The notes beneath the pieces are model-generated. The model was not told the origin of the DNA. It saw only the letters and a list, made by a program, of their open reading frames with translations, and ran no database searches. Position numbers and translations under genes: made by a program. 64,000 bases of DNA from CAXBNV01 sp963977185 (lineage in GTDB: Bacteria > Pseudomonadota > Gammaproteobacteria > JAGOUU01): contig CAXBNV010000003.1 of the NCBI GenBank assembly GCA_963977185.1, positions 1 through 64,000 on the forward strand. The letters are read 5' to 3'. This document shows, in pieces, positions 36,050-43,978 of this stretch; position 1 is the first letter of the stretch, and the number at the start of each line of letters is the position of its first letter.

Positions 36050-36343
36050 ATGAGTAATAAATCAAAAATATTTTCTGCTTCAGCAATTACAGCTTTAGCA
36101 GCTTTAGGTTTAAGTTCAGCAAACATTTATGCTGAGCCTAAAATGGAAAAATGTTATGGTGTTGCTAAAGCTAAAATGAACGACTGTGGTACTAAAACTC
36201 ATAGTTGTGCAGCTCAATCGAAAACTAATGGCTCTTCAAGTGATTGGTTACTTCTGCCAACAGGAATTTGCGATAAGCTAGTGAATGGTTCACTAAATTC
36301 TGATTCTGCATCTACAAGTACGAATAAAAATAATAAAAATTAA
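36050..36343 (+). CDS. bufA: BufA1-type bufferin precursor (DUF2282 metallophore peptide)
   Basis: A 97-residue precursor. A signal peptide ends after Ile-Tyr-Ala (residue 28). The mature part has four cysteines at 35, 46, 53 and 74 in the DUF2282 pattern: EKCYGVAKAK, NDCGTKTHSCAAQSK, and LPTGIC near the end. In characterised bufferins, some of these cysteines are turned into thiooxazoles by the BufB/BufC enzyme pair, and the exported peptide binds copper and protects against it. The next genes, bufB and doxX, confirm the system. The Asn/Ser-rich tail after residue 80 looks disordered. This is a ribosomally made, modified peptide rather than an ordinary periplasmic protein. Confidence 0.88.
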   Translation: MSNKSKIFSASAITALAALGLSSANIYAEPKMEKCYGVAKAKMNDCGTKTHSCAAQSKTNGSSSDWLLLPTGICDKLVNGSLNSDSASTSTNKNNKN

Positions 36344-36371
36344 TTATTCATTATATTAAATAAGCAATTAT

Positions 36372-37226
36372 ATGAAACAGAATATCCATGGAGCAGGGCT
36401 AGGTCTTAGATCACCTCATTTTCATGAAATAGTTAAAAATAAACCAAATGTTCCATGGTTTGAAATACTTGCTGATAATTACTTAGGCAATAGCCTAAAT
36501 ATTAATAGTATTTTTTATAATAATCTAAGCAATGTAATAAGTAATTACCCAGTGACGCTGCATTGCGTTGGTATGTCTTTAGGTAGCTCTAATGGCATTA
36601 ACAAAGATTATCTTGAAAAATTAAATAAATTAATAGATTTTACTAACCCTGTTTATATTTCTGATCATCTATCTTGGGGAAATATTGGTGGTATCAATAG
36701 TCATGAGTTATTACCATTACCGTATACGGATGAATCCTTACAAGTAATAATAAATAATATTAAAGATACTCAAGATTTTTTAGGCAGACAAATATTAGTT
36801 GAAAATGTTTCTAGTTATATCTCTTATAAATATTCTAATATTCAAGAGTGGGACTTTATCAATATTGTTGCCCATGAATCAGGTTGTAAAATATTATTGG
36901 ATATTAATAATATTTATGTAAATTCAATTAATCATAAGTTTGATCCTGATTTATATATAAAAAATATTAATAAAGATAATGTTAAATATTTTCATTTAGC
37001 TGGTCATGAAGAGTATTCTGAAAATAAAAATTATTTAATAGATACACATGGTTCAGATATAAATAAACCAGTATGGGAGCTGTTTTCTAAAGCGGTTAAG
37101 TTCATTGGTTCAAAGCCATGTTTACTGGAAAGAGATAATAATATTCCTGGTTTTACAGAATTAAATGAAGAAAGGATGAAAATAGATATTATTTTAAATA
37201 ATACATTGGAGGCTGAAATTGTCTAA
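36372..37226 (+). CDS. bufB: BufB: DUF692/MbnB-family multinuclear iron enzyme
   Basis: A 284-residue TIM-barrel protein of the DUF692 family (MbnB, TglH, ChrH and BufB). Expected metal ligands are present: Glu31, His64 (VTLHCVGMSLG), Asp98/His99 (YISDHLSW), Glu144/Asn145 (ILVENVSSYI), Asp177 (ILLDINN), His208 and His212 (HLAGHEE), Asp224/His226 (IDTHG) and Glu253 (LLERD). Related enzymes use a two- or three-iron centre and oxygen to remodel cysteine. The target is presumably BufA, 28 bp upstream. The stop overlaps doxX by 8 bp. The usual partner (BufC/DUF2063) does not follow, which is odd because known relatives need a partner protein. Confidence 0.92.
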   Translation: MKQNIHGAGLGLRSPHFHEIVKNKPNVPWFEILADNYLGNSLNINSIFYNNLSNVISNYPVTLHCVGMSLGSSNGINKDYLEKLNKLIDFTNPVYISDHLSWGNIGGINSHELLPLPYTDESLQVIINNIKDTQDFLGRQILVENVSSYISYKYSNIQEWDFINIVAHESGCKILLDINNIYVNSINHKFDPDLYIKNINKDNVKYFHLAGHEEYSENKNYLIDTHGSDINKPVWELFSKAVKFIGSKPCLLERDNNIPGFTELNEERMKIDIILNNTLEAEIV

Positions 37227-37692
37227 TTATATTAAATTCATAAAATCTACATGGTATCAATTAGATAATTTATTAGAAAATTTTGGCGATTGGGTTTATT
37301 TTATAATAAGAATTTATCTTTTTGCTGCATTTTTTTATTCAGGATATACAAAAATTATTGATATGAACACAGCAATAATATTATTTGAATATGAATATAA
37401 CGTTCCTTTTCTTAATTCTACTTTTGCTGCATATTTAGGTGCATTTACAGAACTAGTTATTCCATGGTTTATATTATGTGGTTTATTTACGAGAATCACA
37501 TCTTTAATTCTATTTGTATTTAATGCAACGGCTTTATATTCTTATCCATTTTTATGGACTGATAATGGGATAGCTGGATTTTATCAACATTTTTGCTGGG
37601 GAGTTTCTTTATCATTATTAATGACCTATGGGGCAAAACGATTATCGATAGATTATTTTTTATTTAATGATCATAAAAATAAGTTTAATTAA
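37219..37692 (+). CDS. DoxX family membrane protein
   Basis: A 157-residue inner-membrane protein with about four hydrophobic helices. The DoxX signature is present in FAAFFYSGYTKIIDM, and AAYLGAFTELVIPWFILCGLFTR carries the conserved Glu. DoxX proteins are regular members of DUF692/DUF2282 operons. Their task is not firmly established; roles in redox balance or membrane handling of the modified peptide have been suggested. Its start lies inside the end of bufB (8 bp overlap), so translation is coupled. The mlaA start follows after 19 bp. Confidence 0.88.
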   Translation: MSNYIKFIKSTWYQLDNLLENFGDWVYFIIRIYLFAAFFYSGYTKIIDMNTAIILFEYEYNVPFLNSTFAAYLGAFTELVIPWFILCGLFTRITSLILFVFNATALYSYPFLWTDNGIAGFYQHFCWGVSLSLLMTYGAKRLSIDYFLFNDHKNKFN

Positions 37693-37711
37693 ATTAGAAG
37701 GTTATACTAAT

Positions 37712-38659
37712 ATGCTAAAAAAAATTTTGATAATATCAAGTTTATCTTTACTCTTTGGTTGCTCAGGTCACCAAAAAACAGATTATTCTAATGATCCTAT
37801 GAAATCATTTAATCGTAAAATATATTCTTTTAATAAAGTTTTTGATGGCATGATTTTAAAACCATTAGCTGTTGGGTATAAAAATATTACTCCTGTGCCA
37901 ATTAATAGTAGCATAACAAGTTTTTTTGATAATCTTAATGATATAAGAGTTGTTTTAAATGATATTTTTCAATTTGATTTTTCTAGTTTAAAACATGATT
38001 TCTCGAGATTTTTCTTAAATACGACATTTGGGGTGTTAGGTTTAATTGATGTTGCATCTAGTGTTGATTTAGATAAAAGAGAGAATGATTTTGGAGTAAC
38101 GTTGGGTAAATGGGGCGTAAAAGACTCTAATTATTTAGTTCTTCCTTTTTTAGGAGCTAGTACTATAAGAGATACAGTTGGAGTTATTGTAGATGCTTTT
38201 TTACCTGGATCGCCTTTTAGATTATTTGTAATAGATGAAAATCATGCAATTGATTTATTTTTATTACAATTTATAGATTTAAGAGCTGGGCTATTAGGAG
38301 TGACAAAAGTTATAGATACGGCATCTATTGATGAATATGCTTTTGTAAGAGATGCTTATTTACAAAGAAGGGCAGCTTTAATTGGGGTATCAAGTGATAC
38401 TACTGATGGTCATAAAAAAAGCTTATCAGATGCAACAAATATGTTACTAGAAGATGAAAATTTTGGTGATGAAGCTTTATTTGCTGATGCTATGAAAGAA
38501 GAATCAGAGAAAAAAGAAGCAGAGAAAAAAGAAGCAGAGAAAAAAGAAGCAGAGAAAAAAGAAGCAGATAAAACAGATGCGGATAAAACAGATGCGGATA
38601 AAACAGATGCGGATAAAACAGCAGACGAAGTAAAAACAAAAGAAGTCAATACTGACTGA
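37712..38659 (+). CDS. mlaA: MlaA (VacJ) outer-membrane lipoprotein with repeat tail
   Basis: A lipoprotein of about 315 residues. The start chosen is ATG 37712, because it gives a lipoprotein signal (MLKKILIISSLSLLFGCSG, lipobox LFGC) behind AGAAGG at 37696-37701; the frame is open to 37667. The VacJ core is clear: DPMKSFNRKIYSFNKVFDG, RFFLNTTFGVLGLIDVAS and DFGVTLGKWGV. MlaA removes misplaced phospholipids from the outer leaflet of the outer membrane and hands them to MlaC. From residue 266 on it carries a tail built of four EKKEA and three to four DKTDA repeats that ordinary MlaA lacks. It is probably read with the bufferin operon. Confidence 0.92.
   Translation: MLKKILIISSLSLLFGCSGHQKTDYSNDPMKSFNRKIYSFNKVFDGMILKPLAVGYKNITPVPINSSITSFFDNLNDIRVVLNDIFQFDFSSLKHDFSRFFLNTTFGVLGLIDVASSVDLDKRENDFGVTLGKWGVKDSNYLVLPFLGASTIRDTVGVIVDAFLPGSPFRLFVIDENHAIDLFLLQFIDLRAGLLGVTKVIDTASIDEYAFVRDAYLQRRAALIGVSSDTTDGHKKSLSDATNMLLEDENFGDEALFADAMKEESEKKEAEKKEAEKKEAEKKEADKTDADKTDADKTDADKTADEVKTKEVNTD
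38507..38623 (+). repeat. Two tandem 15-bp repeat types in the mlaA 3' end
   Basis: GAGAAAAAAGAAGCA occurs four times without change (38507-38566). GATAAAACAGATGCG then occurs three times (38567-38611), plus a partial copy to 38623. Units are multiples of three, so copy-number change would alter tail length without a frameshift. Confidence 0.95.
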
Positions 38660-38681
38660 AATAAAATGTAGTACTTTTTAA

Positions 38682-39401
38682 TTATACGTCGGAGTCAATG
38701 ATAACTTCTTCGCCAAATCTGCCATTGATAGGCATTGCTTTGTTATCTTGAGAGTTACTAGCACGCATTACTCTGATGGGTCTAGTATCTGCTTTTTGTG
38801 CAGCTAATATATCACTATCAGCATCACCGTAGTATATTTTTATATTTTTCTTTTTAAGCACGATTGCTTTTGATGGTAATTTAGGATCAAATGCTTCTAA
38901 GCCAACAAATATAACAGGGGGCATTTTATTGATTTTAAAGGTCTTTTTTAAATGACTCGTTGTTTTTTCTTGTTTTTTGGTAGGGCTTTCTCTTGCTGTA
39001 ATAAAATAAATGTTATCGCCACGTTTTTTATGCATTTCTATTAATAATTTTGCTGTCTCTTTAGGGGGATTCATATAGTCAAGTTGACTTAAATCATCCC
39101 AGTAATCTTGGCTTGCCGAACATTTATCATGGTAGACATTTGTATCGTTAGGGCAATGCTTTTCACGCATTAGATAATGTGAGGATTTGGTAAATAAAGA
39201 GGTGTCATCTATGTCAAAACCTACATTCATAGGTGGAGTTCCTTTAAGACTCATTTCTATTTGTTTAATAGTTGTCCAATTAACAGAATCGGCAAATCTT
39301 AAAGGTTTTGCGAATATTTGACTTATATCTAGCATCAGCACTAGTGCTGTGAATATAAGTGATAATATTAATTTAATTTTAGTTGTTTTATTGTAAAGCA
39401 T
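38682..39401 (-). CDS. aphA: Class B acid phosphatase (AphA type, HAD superfamily)
   Basis: A 239-residue periplasmic phosphatase, the length of E. coli AphA (237). A signal peptide ends near IFA (about residue 31). The HAD nucleophile motif is VGFDIDDTSLF, motif II is FITARES, and YYGDADSDI is motif IV. The C-terminal NGRFGEEVIIDSDV is characteristic of class B acid phosphatases. It would free phosphate and nucleosides from periplasmic nucleotides; Hpt (57132-57695) could then salvage purines. It lies 80 bp behind tamB and is convergent with mlaA. Confidence 0.9.
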   Translation of the reverse strand: MLYNKTTKIKLILSLIFTALVLMLDISQIFAKPLRFADSVNWTTIKQIEMSLKGTPPMNVGFDIDDTSLFTKSSHYLMREKHCPNDTNVYHDKCSASQDYWDDLSQLDYMNPPKETAKLLIEMHKKRGDNIYFITARESPTKKQEKTTSHLKKTFKINKMPPVIFVGLEAFDPKLPSKAIVLKKKNIKIYYGDADSDILAAQKADTRPIRVMRASNSQDNKAMPINGRFGEEVIIDSDV

Positions 39402-39481
39402 TAAATAATCTGGATATTAAAATTCATAAAACTAACAAGTGCAAATTATAATATAAATTTATTAAAAAAGCTAGTATAAGT

Positions 39482-42046
39482 TTAGTTCGATTCTTTAGAA
39501 TATATTAAATTAGCACTGAGCTGACCAAAACTATCATAATTAGTTTCAAATCCCCAGCTTTCAGATATTTTATATCTTGCCTGAAATAGTCCTAGTGGAT
39601 CTAATAAGCTAAATCCATAACGAACAAATAGGTTATCAGTAATTTTTTTACCTATAACTAATATTTGATCATTTTGTGTTGGTATTCCCAGTGGATCAGT
39701 GGTATTTATAGACTCCATTTTGATTTCATCTAGTTTAAAAACATTAAAGACGGATCCTAAAAAAGAATTTCCTGTGCTAGAGAATCCTAGGACGTTTTGT
39801 AGAGCTGTTAACAGTAGAGACAATTGGGCTTTATCTGCATTATCACTAGGCGCTCCAAAAATTAAATAGGACAAAATATCTTGTTTTGACATAAATGGAT
39901 TTGATATAAGAGTTAATTTAGGAGAGCTGAGAGGTCCTGTAAGTGATATTCCAACATAGGCTCTATTTAGACTACTAGTGCCATATCCACTAATATTAAT
40001 AGCTTTTTCTGCTTGTATGCTAGCTAAAGGGTTGTCTATAGGATTGTTAATATAATTTAAGATACCTTTAGTAATCTTTAAATTTCTATCATATATTGAA
40101 TATATACCATTTTTTAATTCTAATGTTCCAGTTACTAAAGGTGAGCTTAAGTTATTTTTTAATTTTAAATTTAAAGATCCCGCTAGATCGGTTGTAAAGT
40201 TTTTCATTTTAAACTCTATGGTGTTTTCTATAATTAACTTAAGATCTCCACTTATATTTAAACTACTTTGTTCATCTTTATTGTTTGATTTTATATTTTT
40301 ATCTGTAAAAATTACATCTTTTTTATCATAAGAGCCAGAGCCATCCTTTGAATAAAATGATGCTTTAGGAATTAAAATTTTACCATCAATCTTCATGTCA
40401 TTTGGTGTTATGTTTAAGTTAATATCAGGAGATATATATAAAACATTATTTGTAGTATTTTGAGCAAGAAAATTTGATCCTTGGATATTTAAACTAGTTG
40501 TAATTTCTTGGTTTAGATTCGTTTGGCCATTAATAGTTAATTTGCCATTATTTGATATGCCTAAATTTTTAGTTTTATTAAGATTATTTTCAGATTCAAA
40601 AGATGCATTAAATTTTATAATGTTATTAGATATTTTAGCCAGGGCATTAAAATTAATTATTTTAATATTTAAATTAGGTAATACAAAGCTTGCTGCATTT
40701 AAATTACAATCTCCATTACCTGTAATATTATTAATATTACCAGAAACATTATAATTACAAATTAAATTACCTTGAAGATTGTTTAAAGCATCAGGTAATA
40801 ATGCGCCAAGAGGAGTAAGATTAGATAACCGTGACTGAAATGAGCCAGATAATTTTGTTGATTTAAGATCTAATAAATCATTTATATTAAAACTACCAGT
40901 TATAAAATCTTTATCCCAAAGGTTTAGTTTTATTAATGAAGTTAGTTTGTTTTTGATGATAGTAATATCAACATTACTTTTTTTAAAATTATATGTTTTT
41001 TTATTATTTGCAACAGTAATATAACCTGGATCTATATCTAAATTAACTTTTGCATTTAAAGATTTATCTTTATTTAAATTATAATTAATTTTAAATGCAA
41101 GTTTTGTCTCAGCATTAATACTGGCTTTTTGATCTATAATATATTTATCAAAACTTGCAAGATTAATATTATTAGAAAATCCTTGCAGGTTAAATTCGTT
41201 ATTTACTAAATTAAGGTTTCCACGACTGCATAATTTATTGTCAAAAAGATGAAAACAAGTATCATTTAAACTAATTTCAGTATCAGTAACAACTATAGTA
41301 TTTTTACTGTTTGATAATTGTATAACATTATTTTGATTGTAATTTATTTTTAAATAATTAATATCTACATTTAAAGAGCTAAATATAGAATTTTTATAAT
41401 TAAGAGTGTTTTCTGTAATTAGTTTAATATCATAATCAGAATTTTCTATTTTTTGATTGAAGGATAAGTTTAATAAATATTTGTTTGGCTGATTAATTGT
41501 GTTTGTAATTTTTAGAAAATTATTTAAATTATCAGATATAATAAACTTTTCAATTTTTATTTCATTTAAAGCTTTAAATGAAATATTTATATTAGCTAAA
41601 ATACTATTTTCTTTATTTTCTTTATTATTAGTTTTTATATTAAAACTAGTATAGCCACTATTAAAGTTATGTTGTACGTTAATGTTTAAATTATGGGCAG
41701 TATAGTTATCTTGATTTATTTTAGTCGTTTCAGAGTATATTAATGCAGTTATGTTATAGTTTTTAAAATCAAAATTCATGCTGTTATTTGAAAAACTAAT
41801 TATTTTATCTAAATCTTTATTTTCATTTTTTAGATAAATATCTATATTTTTAAAATTTAAACCATTATATATAGATCCTGATATTTTTTTATACTTGATT
41901 GTTATATTATTTGGAGTAAATGATTGTAATATAACTAAACTAATTTTAGCTCCAAAAGAAGTAAACAATAAAATTGATATACTAATAGAAATTAATGCTA
42001 AAAAGCTAAGAAGTGTTAAAAAAATAGCCTTGAAAATTTTTTTCAT
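39482..42046 (-). CDS. tamB: TamB, AsmA-like bridge protein (short form)
   Basis: An 854-residue protein anchored by one N-terminal membrane helix (about residues 7-28). A long, asparagine-rich beta-repeat region of the AsmA/TamB type forms the periplasmic groove. The C-terminal DUF490 domain is clear: NGIYSIYDRNLKITKG, then NPFMSKQDILSYLIFG, and the end LLDPLGLFQARYKI. It follows tamA by 51 bp. TamB works with TamA in outer-membrane protein insertion and, with its relatives, carries phospholipids to the outer membrane. E. coli TamB has about 1260 residues; this one is shorter by a third, implying fewer groove repeats. Confidence 0.88.
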   Translation of the reverse strand: MKKIFKAIFLTLLSFLALISISISILLFTSFGAKISLVILQSFTPNNITIKYKKISGSIYNGLNFKNIDIYLKNENKDLDKIISFSNNSMNFDFKNYNITALIYSETTKINQDNYTAHNLNINVQHNFNSGYTSFNIKTNNKENKENSILANINISFKALNEIKIEKFIISDNLNNFLKITNTINQPNKYLLNLSFNQKIENSDYDIKLITENTLNYKNSIFSSLNVDINYLKINYNQNNVIQLSNSKNTIVVTDTEISLNDTCFHLFDNKLCSRGNLNLVNNEFNLQGFSNNINLASFDKYIIDQKASINAETKLAFKINYNLNKDKSLNAKVNLDIDPGYITVANNKKTYNFKKSNVDITIIKNKLTSLIKLNLWDKDFITGSFNINDLLDLKSTKLSGSFQSRLSNLTPLGALLPDALNNLQGNLICNYNVSGNINNITGNGDCNLNAASFVLPNLNIKIINFNALAKISNNIIKFNASFESENNLNKTKNLGISNNGKLTINGQTNLNQEITTSLNIQGSNFLAQNTTNNVLYISPDINLNITPNDMKIDGKILIPKASFYSKDGSGSYDKKDVIFTDKNIKSNNKDEQSSLNISGDLKLIIENTIEFKMKNFTTDLAGSLNLKLKNNLSSPLVTGTLELKNGIYSIYDRNLKITKGILNYINNPIDNPLASIQAEKAINISGYGTSSLNRAYVGISLTGPLSSPKLTLISNPFMSKQDILSYLIFGAPSDNADKAQLSLLLTALQNVLGFSSTGNSFLGSVFNVFKLDEIKMESINTTDPLGIPTQNDQILVIGKKITDNLFVRYGFSLLDPLGLFQARYKISESWGFETNYDSFGQLSANLIYSKESN

Positions 42047-42097
42047 GTAATTATAACTTAGTTAAAATTTATTAATTAAAATCAAAATAATATGAAT

Positions 42098-43882
42098 TTA
42101 TAATTCTGGTCCTATATTTAAAGATAAACGCCATGGTTTATCTCTTTTAGATATAGCTCTTGCTACATCTATTGTTATGTTACCAATAGGAGACTGATAA
42201 TGAGCTCCAACACCAATACTTTTGCTCATATTATTATGAACTAATTTCCAGGTCTCATCAGCGTTACCAGCATCAGTAAATACAGCGGCAAACCAAGGGC
42301 CATACACTCGATATGCAAATTCTAAGCTTCCAACTAATAATTTACTACCACCAATAATAAACTCTTCTCCTTTTGAATTAGTATATCTTGGTGCAATTGA
42401 TTTATATTGATAACCTCTAACAGAATCTGTACCACCAGCATAAAATCTCATTGTTGGTGGAACTTGAGAAATATCATTGTCTTTATTCCAAATTTGTCCT
42501 ACTTGACCTCTAACCGTTGTTTTAAAATTAGGTGTTATATAGAATAAAACTTTACTATAAATTGAAGTTTTAGATAAACTAATAGTTGATAATAAGTCAT
42601 TAATACTACCTAAGGTATTAAAATTAAAGATAAATCCAAATTTGTCTTTATTATTGTATAATTTATACCATGAAAATTCAGGAGTAAGCAGGCGGCTATG
42701 AATATTTATTCCTTCTTCTGTTGTTGTATAGTTTTCTATATTATATTTTAATCCACCAATAATTTTACTGTTATATTGATCATACTGACGCTGATAATTA
42801 CCAAATACTTCATGCCTTGTTTTCTCAATGTATTTCTCATTCTGTTTTTTTTCATCTAAATAATTATATCCAAATGATATTTGATCTGTGGCTGGCTTTT
42901 CCCCTGGAGAATAATATATTAAATTGACATAGTCATTATATTGTCCAACTTTTGCCGAGGCTTCATAACTATGACCATAATTATTTATATATAAAACTTT
43001 TCTAGAGGCAAGGATGTTAAATCCATCATCAGTACTATAACCTGCACCGAGCTTATATTTATACTTAGTCAAAGGGTGAAGATCTATACGTATATCTACA
43101 GTTTTTGTTTTCTGATTTGGTGTTGGTATAATCATTACTTTATCAAAATACTTGCTAAGTCCAGTTTGAAGATTAAGTATTTTTTGATATGAGTATTTTT
43201 GATTAGCTTTAAAAGTTAAAAATTTATATAAAAATTTCTCTGAAACTCGATTATATTGTTGTTGAATAAATTTAATGTTACCAAATTTGAATTTTATTTT
43301 AGTATCGAAATTGATATTAATCTTAGCCGTATTTAATACTCTATTAATATAAATATTACTTTTTGTAAATTTTGCATCAAAATATCCTTGATTTTCTGCT
43401 GTTGCATATAAGCTATTTTTAAAATCATCATAAGTTTTATAATTAATAATAGTTCCAGTTTTTAATTCTGATGACTTTACAATTTTCCTAATATCAGGGT
43501 TATATTTACCTGGGCCTGTAATATTTATATCAGAGCTAGTTATAATAGTAGCAGGGCCCTTGTGTATATTATATTTAATGTTCCATGATATATCGTTTTT
43601 ATCAACTATTTTGTTTACCTGAGCATTATAATAACCTAAAGTTTCAAATTGCGATTTAATCTCTTTTTCTATATTTTTTATATGATATTTAGCTTGCCAT
43701 TCTTGGTAATCATCTTTAACTAGTTTTTCTATCTCTAGTTGTTTATATAGATTAGCAATAGTGTCAGAGTCAGCAGCTGCTGAATCTTGTAAAGTGATAT
43801 TAAGTTTTATGGCGTAAATATTAATCGAAATAAAAATAGTAAGGTAGATTAATATAAGTTTTGATATAAATCGACTGCTCAT
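42098..43882 (-). CDS. tamA: TamA, Omp85-family outer-membrane protein
   Basis: A 594-residue protein with a signal peptide (cut near IYA, residue 24). POTRA domains span about residues 25-280. A 16-strand beta barrel of the Omp85 type has the family motifs RFYAGGTDSVRGYQYKSIAP and the C-terminal GVGAHYQSPIGNITIDVARA, ending in an aromatic-poor GPEL. TamA acts with TamB, encoded 51 bp downstream, in assembling some outer-membrane proteins. Length is close to E. coli TamA (577). Confidence 0.92.
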   Translation of the reverse strand: MSSRFISKLILIYLTIFISINIYAIKLNITLQDSAAADSDTIANLYKQLEIEKLVKDDYQEWQAKYHIKNIEKEIKSQFETLGYYNAQVNKIVDKNDISWNIKYNIHKGPATIITSSDINITGPGKYNPDIRKIVKSSELKTGTIINYKTYDDFKNSLYATAENQGYFDAKFTKSNIYINRVLNTAKININFDTKIKFKFGNIKFIQQQYNRVSEKFLYKFLTFKANQKYSYQKILNLQTGLSKYFDKVMIIPTPNQKTKTVDIRIDLHPLTKYKYKLGAGYSTDDGFNILASRKVLYINNYGHSYEASAKVGQYNDYVNLIYYSPGEKPATDQISFGYNYLDEKKQNEKYIEKTRHEVFGNYQRQYDQYNSKIIGGLKYNIENYTTTEEGINIHSRLLTPEFSWYKLYNNKDKFGFIFNFNTLGSINDLLSTISLSKTSIYSKVLFYITPNFKTTVRGQVGQIWNKDNDISQVPPTMRFYAGGTDSVRGYQYKSIAPRYTNSKGEEFIIGGSKLLVGSLEFAYRVYGPWFAAVFTDAGNADETWKLVHNNMSKSIGVGAHYQSPIGNITIDVARAISKRDKPWRLSLNIGPEL

Positions 43883-43978
43883 TTATTTTGCTTTTAAAAT
43901 ATATTTAGGTTAATAGTTAATTTTACCGTTTTATATTATGTTTCACAACCTAATTAATTGGTGTTTGGTTAAACTTAA

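Noticed and set aside
38410..38649. 79-codon serine/alanine-rich frame opposite the mlaA repeats
   Set aside because: It is the antisense reading of the 15-bp repeats in mlaA; the repetitive product is an artefact.
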